Source of the DNA: PALSA-505 sp036495485
GTDB taxonomy: Bacteria; Actinomycetota; Actinomycetes; Streptosporangiales; Streptosporangiaceae
Assembly: GCA_036495485.1 (NCBI GenBank)
Contig: DASXMU010000241.1
Coordinates: 1-42,683 of the forward strand
DNA: 42,683 nucleotides
Reading direction: 5' to 3'
Part shown: in pieces, positions 1-7,219 of the stretch
Position numbering within the stretch: the stretch's first letter is position 1
Layout of the letters: each line of letters starts with the position of its first letter
Translations under genes and position numbers: made by a program
The notes under the pieces: model-generated
What the model saw: only the letters and a program-made list of their open reading frames with translations
What the model was told of the DNA's origin: nothing
Databases searched by the model: none

Positions 1-45
1 CCATGCCTGGCTGAGCAGGCAACTGCGGGCGCCGAGAGGCTGAAA

Positions 46-447
46 ATGGCACGCACCAACCCTTGCACCCCAGACGTCCGGCGCGGTCGCCTGCGCAAGG
101 CTGGCCAATTCCTTGACGCCGCGAACCTGATCGCCGACCAAGCCGGAAATGGAGCTGGGAACGCGGATGCATTCATCACGCTGTGCGTCCACGCTGGCAT
201 TGCCGCCTCTGATGTCATCTGTTGCGTCCGCCTCGGGCAGCATTCTCAGGGCGAGAGTCACGATCAGGCGCTGACCATGCTGGGCCAGGCCGACAGCGGG
301 GCGGCCAGGTACCTGCGTGTGCTCCTGAGCATGAAGACCAAGATCGGCTACAGCCATACGGAAGCAACCCCAGCAGAAGCTAAACGCGCTGGGCGCGCAG
401 CGGAAGGACTCGTCGAGAGAGCGCGGCGCGTGAACGCCGGAGGCTGA
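46..447 (+). CDS. HEPN-like small protein
   Basis: This encodes a 133-aa soluble protein, predicted mostly alpha-helical, with no signal peptide or membrane segment. The core (about residues 40-75) has the look of actinobacterial HEPN-type proteins: a helix with a Cys-Cys pair, then an R-L-G-x-H stretch, and a Lys/Ala/Arg-rich C-terminal helix. I do not see a clean Rx4-6H RNase motif, so nuclease activity is not supported. HEPN proteins often pair with a nucleotidyltransferase or act in toxin-antitoxin systems; any upstream partner lies outside the window. The ATG at 46 follows a purine-rich stretch. The family assignment is by recall of sequence style and is tentative. Confidence 0.6.
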   Translation: MARTNPCTPDVRRGRLRKAGQFLDAANLIADQAGNGAGNADAFITLCVHAGIAASDVICCVRLGQHSQGESHDQALTMLGQADSGAARYLRVLLSMKTKIGYSHTEATPAEAKRAGRAAEGLVERARRVNAGG

Positions 448-503
448 CGGCAGCGGTACGCTACCGCCGGAGGGCAGGAACACATCAGCGAAGGAGGCGG
501 CCG

Positions 504-791
504 ATGGTCACCGCGATCGTCCTGATTAAGGCCGAGGTGCAGCGCATCCCCGAGATCGCCGCCGAGATCGCTCAGATGCCGCAGGTCAGCGAGGTCTACT
601 CGGTGACGGGCGAGTTCGATCTGGTGGCCATGGTCCGGGTACGGGCACACGACGAGCTTGCCGACGTCATCCCGGGTGGGGTCAACAAGGTGCCCGGCGT
701 CACCCACACGGAGACGCACATCGCCTTCCGCACCTACTCCCGGCATGACCTGGAGGCCGCGTTCGCGCTAGGGTTCAGCGAGTCTGCCTGA
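504..791 (+). CDS. Stand-alone Lrp/AsnC ligand-binding (RAM) domain protein
   Basis: This 95-aa protein consists only of the C-terminal effector-binding domain of Lrp/AsnC regulators. It has the beta-alpha-beta pattern that opens with TAIVLIKAE, the V-T-G-E-F-D-L turn (about residues 36-42) and a THTETHIAF strand near residues 68-76. There is no helix-turn-helix, so it cannot bind DNA by itself. Such single RAM domains form amino-acid-sensing oligomers or partner with full-length regulators. A strong ribosome site, GAAGGAGG, lies just upstream of the ATG. It stands close to trpD, which transcribes towards it; a link to amino-acid sensing is inference only. Confidence 0.88.
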   Translation: MVTAIVLIKAEVQRIPEIAAEIAQMPQVSEVYSVTGEFDLVAMVRVRAHDELADVIPGGVNKVPGVTHTETHIAFRTYSRHDLEAAFALGFSESA

Positions 792-800
792 CATCCCAGC

Positions 801-838
801 CTGATACACCCGCCTGATGCATGAGTCCGGCTGATACA
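801..838 (+). repeat. Three short CTGATRCA repeats
   Basis: The octamer CTGATACA occurs at 801-808, CTGATGCA at 814-821 and CTGATACA at 831-838, in the gap between two small genes. Spacing is irregular (13 and 17 bases start to start). The purpose is unknown; they could be chance or remnants of a duplicated motif. Confidence 0.4.
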
Positions 839-938
839 TCTAGCTAGCTGAGATTCGTTACTTTCCTTGCGTCATGATTTGGTGCTCTGGCCGTTAAACA
901 TGGTGAGACTGCGGACCCCGAACGCACAGGAGGAGACG

Positions 939-1169
939 ATGGCGCAGCAGGAGGGCGCCGCCCCCAAGGCCGTTCCCCCGTGGTGGGAACCATACGCGGC
1001 GGAGTTTCCCAGCTGGACGGCCTGGCGCGCGGTCAGCGGCCTGGTCTACGCGCGCAAGGATGACACGTCGCCACCGGTGGTGGTGCACGGCGAAGACCCC
1101 GTGGATCTGCGCGACCAGATCATTCGCGCCGAAGCCCACCTGGAGCACTTACTGACCGCCACTCCATGA
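939..1169 (+). CDS. Conserved actinobacterial protein of unknown function, 76 aa
   Basis: This is a small soluble protein with a Trp-rich N-terminal half (P-W-W-E-P-Y, F-P-S-W-T-A-W) followed by a Y-A-R-K segment and an acidic helix ending in D-L-R-D-Q-I-I-R-A-E. It resembles short Trp-rich hypothetical proteins common in actinomycetes, for which I know no function. The ATG at 939 is chosen over a TTG at 867 because AGGAGGA sits directly before it at ideal spacing. It converges on trpD, with 60 bases between the stop codons. Confidence 0.75.
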   Translation: MAQQEGAAPKAVPPWWEPYAAEFPSWTAWRAVSGLVYARKDDTSPPVVVHGEDPVDLRDQIIRAEAHLEHLLTATP

Positions 1170-1229
1170 TCACGAAAGCTTCCCAGCCCGCCAGGGACAC
1201 TGCGAAGTCTTCGTGACCATGGGCACCAA

Positions 1230-2285
1230 TCACTCCTTGGCGGCCAGTCGGCGGCTGGATTCGGCCCAGTTAGCCAGAAGCTGCGCGGCAGCTCCGGAAA
1301 CCACCGCTTCCCTGGCCCGCTCGCAGCCCTCGCGCAGCGCCTGGGCCACCCCGGAACTTTCCGTTTTCCCATCAAAGGCAGCCAAAGCGGCGGCAGCATT
1401 CAAGATCACGGTATCCAGAACCGGACCCAGCTCTCCGCCGAGCACCGAACGGACCGCGCCAGCGTTGTAGCCGGCGTCCCCGCCGTGCAGGTCACCCGGT
1501 GTGCACCGGCTGAGCCCCAGCTCCAGCGGATCCAGCGTCAGCCGGGTCACCTGACCCTCATGCACTGCCCAGACCGTTGACGTCGTCGTGGTGGTCAGCT
1601 CGTCCAGCCCGTCATCGCCGTGGAAGACCAGTGCGGAGCAGCCACGACCGGCGAGCACCCCGGCGAGCACCTCGCCCATCCGGGGGTCGGCCACGCCGAC
1701 CGCCTGGGCCTGCGGGCGGGCCGGGTTCGCCACCGGGCCGAGGAAGTTGAAGACGGTGGGGACGCCGAGCTCGCGCCGGGTCGGCCCGGCGTGCCGCAGG
1801 CCGGGGTGATAGAGCGGCGCGAACAGGAACGCGATACCGGTCTCCTCGGCAAGCTGGCAGCTTGCCGCCGGCGGCAGGTCGATCACGACGCCGAGCGCCT
1901 CCAGCACGTCGGCCGAGCCGCATTGCGAGGACGCCGCCCGGTTGCCGTGCTTGACCATCCGCGCTCCGGCGGCGGCCGCCACGATCGTGCCCATCGTCGA
2001 GATGTTGACGGTGTGCGCGCCATCGCCGCCGGTGCCGACCAGGTCACCGACCCGGCCCGGCACGTGGATGGGGGTGGCGTGATCCAGCATCGAGCTGGCC
2101 AGCCCGGCCAGCTCGGCCACGGTCTCGCCCTTGATCCGCAGCGCCACGCCGAACCCGGCGATCTGCGCGGGGGTCGCCGCCCCGTCCATGATCTCGTTCA
2201 TCGCCCAGGCGGCCTCGGCGACCGTGAGCGTCTCGCCCTTGACGAGCGCCCCGATCAGGGCCGGCCAGGTGGTACGGGCAGCCAT
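1230..2285 (-). CDS. trpD: Anthranilate phosphoribosyltransferase
   Basis: TrpD joins anthranilate to phosphoribosyl pyrophosphate, the second step of tryptophan synthesis, in the cytoplasm. The 351-aa length is normal. The N-terminal helical domain is followed by the PRPP-binding glycine loop GTGGD (84-88), the N-I-S-T loop (94-97) and the KHGNRAASS anthranilate/PRPP motif (112-120). A G-D-D-G-L-D-E-L metal-binding segment lies further on, followed by a run of five threonines where relatives usually have T-T-T-G-P. It starts 4 bases after the receiver gene on the same strand, so the two are probably one transcript. trpD lying divergent from ctaE is also seen in mycobacteria. Confidence 0.96.
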   Translation of the reverse strand: MAARTTWPALIGALVKGETLTVAEAAWAMNEIMDGAATPAQIAGFGVALRIKGETVAELAGLASSMLDHATPIHVPGRVGDLVGTGGDGAHTVNISTMGTIVAAAAGARMVKHGNRAASSQCGSADVLEALGVVIDLPPAASCQLAEETGIAFLFAPLYHPGLRHAGPTRRELGVPTVFNFLGPVANPARPQAQAVGVADPRMGEVLAGVLAGRGCSALVFHGDDGLDELTTTTTSTVWAVHEGQVTRLTLDPLELGLSRCTPGDLHGGDAGYNAGAVRSVLGGELGPVLDTVILNAAAALAAFDGKTESSGVAQALREGCERAREAVVSGAAAQLLANWAESSRRLAAKE

Positions 2286-2289
2286 GGCG

Positions 2290-2694
2290 TCAGTGCGAGG
2301 GCTGGACGGCGGAACCAGCCGCGCGCTCGCGCATCAGGCCGGCCAGGGCCTCAGCGAGCGTGACGGGGTCGATCGGGTGCGACACCACCGCTTCGGCCCG
2401 CGACCAGGTGGCCAGCCAGCCGTCGTCGCGGCGGCCGATGATCAGCAGCACCGGCGGGCAGTCGTAGATCTCGTCCTTGGCCTGGCGGCAGATTCCCATG
2501 CCGCCGGCGGGCTGCGCCTCGCCGTCCAGGATCATGATGTCCACGCCGCCGGCGTCGAGCAGGCGGAACAGAGCTGGCTCGGTGGCTACCTCGATGACCT
2601 CGGCCTCGGGCACATCCGGCGCGGGCCTGCGCCCGATGGCTTCCCGCATCTGAGCACGGGTGTCCGCGTCGTGGCTGAACACAACGACCTTCAT
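2290..2694 (-). CDS. Atypical receiver-domain protein upstream of trpD
   Basis: This 134-aa protein is a lone response-regulator receiver with no output domain. It opens with the M-K-V-V-V-F-S-H-D strand and acidic pocket, has the candidate phospho-acceptor Asp57 in I-M-I-L-D-G-E, and ends with the P-I-D-P-V-T-L helix. The strongly conserved lysine before that Pro-Ile-Asp is a histidine here (V-S-H-P-I-D), which usually means altered or lost phosphorylation switching. No kinase is adjacent. It is transcribed with trpD and lies back to back with ctaE, so it could regulate either by protein contact; that is inference. A longer open frame extends upstream of ATG 2694 but is not receiver-like. 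Confidence 0.8.
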   Translation of the reverse strand: MKVVVFSHDADTRAQMREAIGRRPAPDVPEAEVIEVATEPALFRLLDAGGVDIMILDGEAQPAGGMGICRQAKDEIYDCPPVLLIIGRRDDGWLATWSRAEAVVSHPIDPVTLAEALAGLMRERAAGSAVQPSH

Positions 2695-2792
2695 GGCTGC
2701 GATGCTATCGACAAGCCGGGCTGATAGGGACCTGAGCACCCGATCTGAGCACCTGATCGGGGGGTCGGGCAACACTCCCCTACGCGTTGTCG

Positions 2793-2806
2793 TAATAATG
2801 TCTACG
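2793..2806 (+). promoter_or_regulatory. Candidate leaderless promoter of ctaE
   Basis: A TAATAA hexamer at 2793-2798 ends 7 bases before the GTG start of ctaE, the spacing expected when transcription begins at the start codon. No convincing -35 box is visible. No ribosome site precedes the GTG. Confidence 0.4.
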
Positions 2807-3444
2807 TGGCGACAGCGAGCGTGACACAGACCCCACCGCGCGGGCCTGCCAGCAGGCCCAGCCTGGTGAGCGTGGGCACCATCATCTGGTTGTCCTCGGA
2901 ACTCATGTTTTTCGCGGCGCTGTTCGCGATGTACTTCACCATCCGTTCGGTGGACAAGGGCGAAGGCCTGCCGTGGCCCGGTGCGCATCTGGATCTGACG
3001 CTCGGGTCGGTCAACACCACCGTTCTGCTGCTGTCCAGTGTGACCTGCCAGATGGGTGTGTTCGCGGTCGAGCGAGGCCAGGTCAGGCGGATGGGCAGCA
3101 TCTGGGACTTCAGGCGGTGGGGGCTGCGCGAGTGGTACGTGCTCAGCTTCCTCATGGGCCTCTACTTCGTGTCTGGCCAGGGCTATGAGTACGTCGGCCT
3201 GCTGAGGGACGGGCTGTCGCTGCACTCCAGCGCGTACGGCTCGGTGTTCTTCATCCCGACCGGATTCCACGGTCTGCACGTGACCGGCGGCCTCATCGCC
3301 TTCCTGTTCATACTCGGCCGCACGTACGCCGCCAAGAACCTCACCCGTGAGGTACAGGTGAGCGCGATCGTCGTGTCCTACTACTGGCATTTCGTCGACG
3401 TCGTGTGGATCGGGCTGTTCACGACCATCTACCTCATCCACTAA
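2806..3444 (+). CDS. ctaE: Cytochrome c oxidase subunit III
   Basis: This is subunit III of the aa3-type oxidase, an integral membrane protein supporting subunit I and proton uptake. The 212-aa product has about five membrane helices, starting with T-I-I-W-L-S-S-E-L-M-F-F-A (about 27-45), the short form typical of actinobacteria. It carries the conserved W-S/L-S-S-E-L-M-F-F and G-F-H-G-L-H-V segments, and the C-terminal Y-Y-W-H-F-V-D-V-V-W helix is intact. GTG at 2806 is used, as no other start is well placed. It opens the ctaE-qcrC-qcrA-qcrB run with only 34 bases before qcrC, so oxidase subunit III is made with the bc complex, as in mycobacteria. Confidence 0.96.
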   Translation: MATASVTQTPPRGPASRPSLVSVGTIIWLSSELMFFAALFAMYFTIRSVDKGEGLPWPGAHLDLTLGSVNTTVLLLSSVTCQMGVFAVERGQVRRMGSIWDFRRWGLREWYVLSFLMGLYFVSGQGYEYVGLLRDGLSLHSSAYGSVFFIPTGFHGLHVTGGLIAFLFILGRTYAAKNLTREVQVSAIVVSYYWHFVDVVWIGLFTTIYLIH

Positions 3445-3478
3445 TGGAACCAACACAGACCGGAAACCGAGGACAGCA

Positions 3479-4294
3479 GTGACCTGGATCACCGCGCGGC
3501 GCAGGCACCGGGCCTCCGGTTATGCCGTCGTCCTGCTCGGGCTCGCCGGAATCGGCGTCATGTATGCGAGTTTTACCGCCTCGGGCAACCCGGCGTCGGC
3601 CGCCGATCCCGGTGTGGCGTCGCAGAGCGTCGCCCAGGGTAAGTTCCTGTTCTCCGAGAGCTGCGCGACCTGCCATGGGCTGGACGCGCAGGGTACCACG
3701 GCCGCACCCAGCCTGATCGGCGCCGGGGCCGCGGCGGTGGACTTCCAGATGAGCACGGGCCGGATGCCTGCCAAGGAGCAGGGCGCGGAGATGGACCGCA
3801 GGCCCACCACGTTCAGCCAGCAGCAGATCGACGACATCGCCTCTTATGTAACGTCACTGGGCGGTGGCCCGCCGATCCCGTCGGCCGCGCAGGTGAGCTC
3901 CAGCGGCGCGAACGTCGGGCTCGGCCAGGAGCTGTACGCGGCCAACTGCGCGGCCTGCCACAACATCGTCGGTGCCGGCGGCGCGCTGACCGACGGCAAA
4001 TACGCGCCCTCGCTCAGCCAGGCCACCCCGGTGCAGATCTACGAGGCCATGCAGACCGGCCCGGAGGCCATGCCGGTGTTCGGCGACGGCGCGATCACCC
4101 CGAGCGAGAAGCGGGACATCATCGCCTACGTCACCGGGACCGGGAAAGAGGATAACCCCGGCGGGCTCAGCCTGGGCCGGGTCGGCCCGGTCACCGAGGG
4201 GCTTGTCGGGTGGATCGCCGGCATCGGCCTGCTGGTGATGTCGGCCATGTGGATTGCCGCGAAGCGGCGTGACGGGCGGCGTGAGGAATCATGA
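3479..4294 (+). CDS. qcrC: Cytochrome bc complex di-haem cytochrome c subunit
   Basis: QcrC carries electrons from the bc complex directly to the CuA centre of the aa3 oxidase, replacing a soluble cytochrome c. The 271-aa protein has an N-terminal anchor (about 14-32), two cytochrome c domains with haem sites CATCH (62-66) and CAACH (157-161), candidate axial methionines in G-R-M-P and E-A-M-P, and a C-terminal membrane helix (about 242-261) followed by a basic tail. Both haem sites are intact. It starts with GTG after GAGGA, and its stop overlaps the qcrA start by 4 bases (ATGA), suggesting coupled translation. Confidence 0.96.
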   Translation: MTWITARRRHRASGYAVVLLGLAGIGVMYASFTASGNPASAADPGVASQSVAQGKFLFSESCATCHGLDAQGTTAAPSLIGAGAAAVDFQMSTGRMPAKEQGAEMDRRPTTFSQQQIDDIASYVTSLGGGPPIPSAAQVSSSGANVGLGQELYAANCAACHNIVGAGGALTDGKYAPSLSQATPVQIYEAMQTGPEAMPVFGDGAITPSEKRDIIAYVTGTGKEDNPGGLSLGRVGPVTEGLVGWIAGIGLLVMSAMWIAAKRRDGRREES

Positions 4295-5355
4295 GCGACG
4301 AAGAGCAGAGCCAGGCAGCGGGCGAGCACAGCGACGCCGGGGAACTGGAGGCGGCCAGGCCGCACCGGGTGATCGGCACGCCTTCGCCGGTCAGCCAGCG
4401 GACCCTGCTGGACCCGGCGGCCCCCGCTGAGCGCGCCGCCGCGGTGCAGGTGGCCGAGCCCGATCCGGACAGCGCCAGGCGGGCCGAGCGGGTCGCCGCC
4501 TTCTTCTTCCTGCTTTCCGGGCTGGCCAGCGTCGGCTTCATCGCCGCCTACATCGGCATGCCCGTGCACTCCCTGCCCAGGGTGTTCCACTCCAACCTTG
4601 CGCTCGGCTCGGCCATGGCGGTGGGCTTCCTGTCCATGGGCGCCGGCATGGTGATCTGGGTGCGGCGGCTGATGCCGGACGTGGAGCTCACCGAGGCCCG
4701 CAAGCCGGTCGCCTCCCCGCCGGAGGCACGCCAGGAGTTCCAGGAGACCTTCCTGGAGGGCGCCGGGCAGAGTGGGTTCACCAAGCGGCCGCTGCTGCGG
4801 CGCAGCCTGATCGCGGCCAGCGTCCCGCTGGCGCTGGCGCCCATCGTGCTGCTGCGCGACATGGGCCCGCTGCCCGGCACCACCCTGCGGCACACGGTCT
4901 GGCGCAAGGGCATGCGGCTGCTGGTGTACGGCGCCAACCGGCCGATCAGGCCGGAGGACTTCAACACTCCCGGCGCCCTGATCACCGTGGTCCCGGACGG
5001 GTACCAGGACAACGACGACGAGCTGGCCAAGGCCGCCTCGATCCTGATCAAGTTCGCGCCCGGCGAGCTTCAGCCGCCCACGGTGATGAACTGGACGGTG
5101 CAGAACATCGTCTGCTACTCCAAGATCTGCACGCACGTCGGCTGCCCGGTCGCACTGTACGAGCAGACCACGCACCGCATCCTGTGTCCTTGCCACCAGT
5201 CCACCTTCGACGCCCCGAAGGGCGCGACGGTGCTCTTCGGACCGGCTCCGCGGCCGCTCCCCCAGCTCCCGCTCATGGTCGACGCGGAGGGCTACCTGGC
5301 CGCCGCCGGGGACTTCAACGAACCGGTTGGCCCGAGCTTCTGGGAGCGCGGATGA
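4291..5355 (+). CDS. qcrA: Cytochrome bc complex Rieske iron-sulfur subunit
   Basis: QcrA holds the 2Fe-2S cluster that takes the first electron from menaquinol. The 354-aa protein has the long actinobacterial form with three membrane helices (about 69-89, 104-125 and 171-188) after an acidic, Ala-rich N-terminus. The cluster ligands are complete: C280-T-H282 with the bridge C285, and C299-P-C301-H302. The G-x-x-P-R-P-L-P loop after the cluster is also present. It overlaps qcrC by 4 bases at its start and qcrB by 4 bases at its end, so the three bc subunits are translationally coupled. Confidence 0.96.
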   Translation: MSDEEQSQAAGEHSDAGELEAARPHRVIGTPSPVSQRTLLDPAAPAERAAAVQVAEPDPDSARRAERVAAFFFLLSGLASVGFIAAYIGMPVHSLPRVFHSNLALGSAMAVGFLSMGAGMVIWVRRLMPDVELTEARKPVASPPEARQEFQETFLEGAGQSGFTKRPLLRRSLIAASVPLALAPIVLLRDMGPLPGTTLRHTVWRKGMRLLVYGANRPIRPEDFNTPGALITVVPDGYQDNDDELAKAASILIKFAPGELQPPTVMNWTVQNIVCYSKICTHVGCPVALYEQTTHRILCPCHQSTFDAPKGATVLFGPAPRPLPQLPLMVDAEGYLAAAGDFNEPVGPSFWERG

Positions 5356-7094
5356 GCGCGACAGACGAGCAACTGGCACCGCCCGTGCCAAAGCCGCTGA
5401 GTGGCCTCGGCGGATTCCTGGACGACAGGTTCCGCGGCGCCAAGGGCATGCGCACCTTCTTCAAGAAGATCTTCCCCGACCACTGGTCCTTCCTGCTCGG
5501 TGAGATCGCCCTCTACTCGTTCATCATCCTGCTGCTGACGGGCACGTTCCTGGCCCTGTTCTTCAAGCCGAGCATGACCTCCGTGATCTATCACGGCAGC
5601 TACACCCGGCTCGACGGCGTCCGGATGAGCGAGGCGTACGCCTCCACCATGAACATCAGCTTTGACGTGCGCGGTGGCCTGCTGATGCGGCAGATCCACC
5701 ACTGGGCGGCGGATCTGTTCATGGCCGCGATCTTCGCGCACATGCTGCGGGTCTTCTTCACCGGCGCCTACCGCAAGCCGCGCGACGTCAACTGGCTGAT
5801 CGGCGTCGTGCTGATCACGCTGGGCATGCTGGAGGGCCTGTTCGGCTACTCGCTGCCCGACGACCTGCTGTCCGGCACCGGACTGCGCATCCTCGAGGGC
5901 GTGATCCTGGGCATCCCGATCGTCGGCACGTACCTGTCGTTCTTCCTGTTCGGCGGGCAGTTCCCCGGGACCGACATCATCCCGCGGCTGTACATCATCC
6001 ACGTCCTGCTGATCCCGGGGCTGTTCCTGGCGCTGATCGCCGCGCACTTGTTCATCATGTTCCACCAGAAGCACACCCAGATGCCCGGCAAGGAGGAGAC
6101 CGAGAAGAACGTCGTGGGCCAGCCCATGTACCCGTACTTCATGGTCAAGACGGGCGCGTTCTTCTTCTTCGTCTTCGGTGTGCTGGCACTGCTGTCCACG
6201 GTCGCTCAGGTCAACCCGATCTGGCTGTACGGGCCTTACAATCCGCTGTCCATCTCGGCGGGATCGCAGCCCGACTTCTACATGGGCTTCCTCGAGGGAA
6301 CGCTGCGCATCTCCCCGAGCTGGACCTGGGATCTGGCCGGCCATACCGTCGCCTGGAACGTGCTCATCCCGGCGCTGGTGCCGCTCGGGGTGCTGTTCAC
6401 CGGCATGGCCTTGTGGCCGTTCATCGAACGCTGGGCCACCGGTGACTACGCTGAGCACAACGTCAATGACCGTCCGCGCAACGCGGCCACCCGCACCGCG
6501 ATCGGCGTAGCGGCGATCGCGTTCTACAGCATCATGCTGCTCGAAGGTGCGAACGACCTGATCGCCGACCACCTCGACATCCCGCTGTACACTGTGACCT
6601 GGATCGCCAGGTTCGCCTGGTTCCTCGGCCCGGCCATCGCCTACTACGTGACCAAACGGATCTGCCTGGGCCTGCAGCGCAAGGACCGTCAGCTCCTCGA
6701 GCACGGCCTGGAGACCGGCATCATCCGGCAGATGCCGGACGGCGAGTTCATCGAGGTGGAGCGCCCGGTCTCGGCGGAGAAGCGCGCGGTGCTGCTGTCC
6801 AAGCAGGAGCCGCAGCCGCTGGCCATCGCCGGAGCCAGGGACGAGAACGGCGTCCCGGCACCGGGGACCCGCGGCCTCGCCGGGCGCCTGCGCGCCACCG
6901 CGAACCGGGTGATCTCCGAGAGCGTCCCGCTGCCCACCGGGAACGGCCACTCGGGGAACGGCCACGGGAACGGTCACGGGAACGGTCACGCTGCGGTTGG
7001 TGCCGCTCCCCTCTCTCCCGCCATCCAGGAAGGTGCCGGTTCGCTGGGGCCTGATGCCGCCGGTCCCGGTTCCGTCTCTGATGATGGTTCCTGA
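5352..7094 (+). CDS. qcrB: Cytochrome bc complex cytochrome b subunit
   Basis: QcrB is the menaquinol-oxidising membrane core with two b haems. The 580-aa product has an N-terminal amphipathic part, then about eight to nine membrane helices. Haem-ligand histidines sit in the R-Q-I-H-H-W and F-A-H-M-L-R segments and in the later A-A-H-L-F-I-M-F-H segment; the Q-site P-D-F-Y-M-G-F-L-E-G replaces the mitochondrial PEWY region. ATG 5352 overlaps the qcrA stop; upstream in-frame starts lie inside qcrA and are rejected. The C-terminal tail is unusual: four Gly-Asn-Gly-His units (about 530-546) in a Pro/Gly/Ala-rich, probably disordered cytoplasmic extension that could bind metal. Confidence 0.96.
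   Translation: MSATDEQLAPPVPKPLSGLGGFLDDRFRGAKGMRTFFKKIFPDHWSFLLGEIALYSFIILLLTGTFLALFFKPSMTSVIYHGSYTRLDGVRMSEAYASTMNISFDVRGGLLMRQIHHWAADLFMAAIFAHMLRVFFTGAYRKPRDVNWLIGVVLITLGMLEGLFGYSLPDDLLSGTGLRILEGVILGIPIVGTYLSFFLFGGQFPGTDIIPRLYIIHVLLIPGLFLALIAAHLFIMFHQKHTQMPGKEETEKNVVGQPMYPYFMVKTGAFFFFVFGVLALLSTVAQVNPIWLYGPYNPLSISAGSQPDFYMGFLEGTLRISPSWTWDLAGHTVAWNVLIPALVPLGVLFTGMALWPFIERWATGDYAEHNVNDRPRNAATRTAIGVAAIAFYSIMLLEGANDLIADHLDIPLYTVTWIARFAWFLGPAIAYYVTKRICLGLQRKDRQLLEHGLETGIIRQMPDGEFIEVERPVSAEKRAVLLSKQEPQPLAIAGARDENGVPAPGTRGLAGRLRATANRVISESVPLPTGNGHSGNGHGNGHGNGHAAVGAAPLSPAIQEGAGSLGPDAAGPGSVSDDGS
6939..6989 (+). repeat. Tandem 12-base repeats coding Gly-Asn-Gly-His in the qcrB tail
   Basis: Four units of GGGAACGGYCAC lie in frame, one pair being separated by a TCG codon. 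They encode four GNGH units near the end of QcrB. The near-identity at DNA level suggests recent slippage expansion. Confidence 0.85.
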
Positions 7095-7119
7095 TTTTGG
7101 ATTAAAAGAAAGAAAACCG

Positions 7120-7155
7120 AACGGCTGCGCCATTTGCTGGCGCAGCCGTTTTCCT
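7120..7155 (+). terminator. Rho-independent terminator after ctaE-qcrCAB
   Basis: A perfect 12-bp stem (aacggctgcgcc at 7120-7131 and its complement at 7139-7150) with a 7-base loop is followed by a T-rich tract. An A-rich stretch precedes it, so it could work in both directions. It ends the respiratory operon. Confidence 0.92.
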
Positions 7156-7219
7156 TGTCGCGGGGCATTCCCGCGGGCCTGCGGCCTGGGTGCTGATGGC
7201 AAGAGGGCACAATCCTGGT

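Noticed and set aside
1620..2363. Long open frame opposite trpD on the plus strand
   Set aside because: Its translation is Arg/Gly/Asp-rich with no motif and is antisense to the clear trpD gene; it is typical of GC-rich shadow frames.
5292..7202. 636-codon frame antisense to qcrB
   Set aside because: It is rich in Arg, Gln, Asp and His without any domain, and lies exactly opposite the conserved cytochrome b gene.
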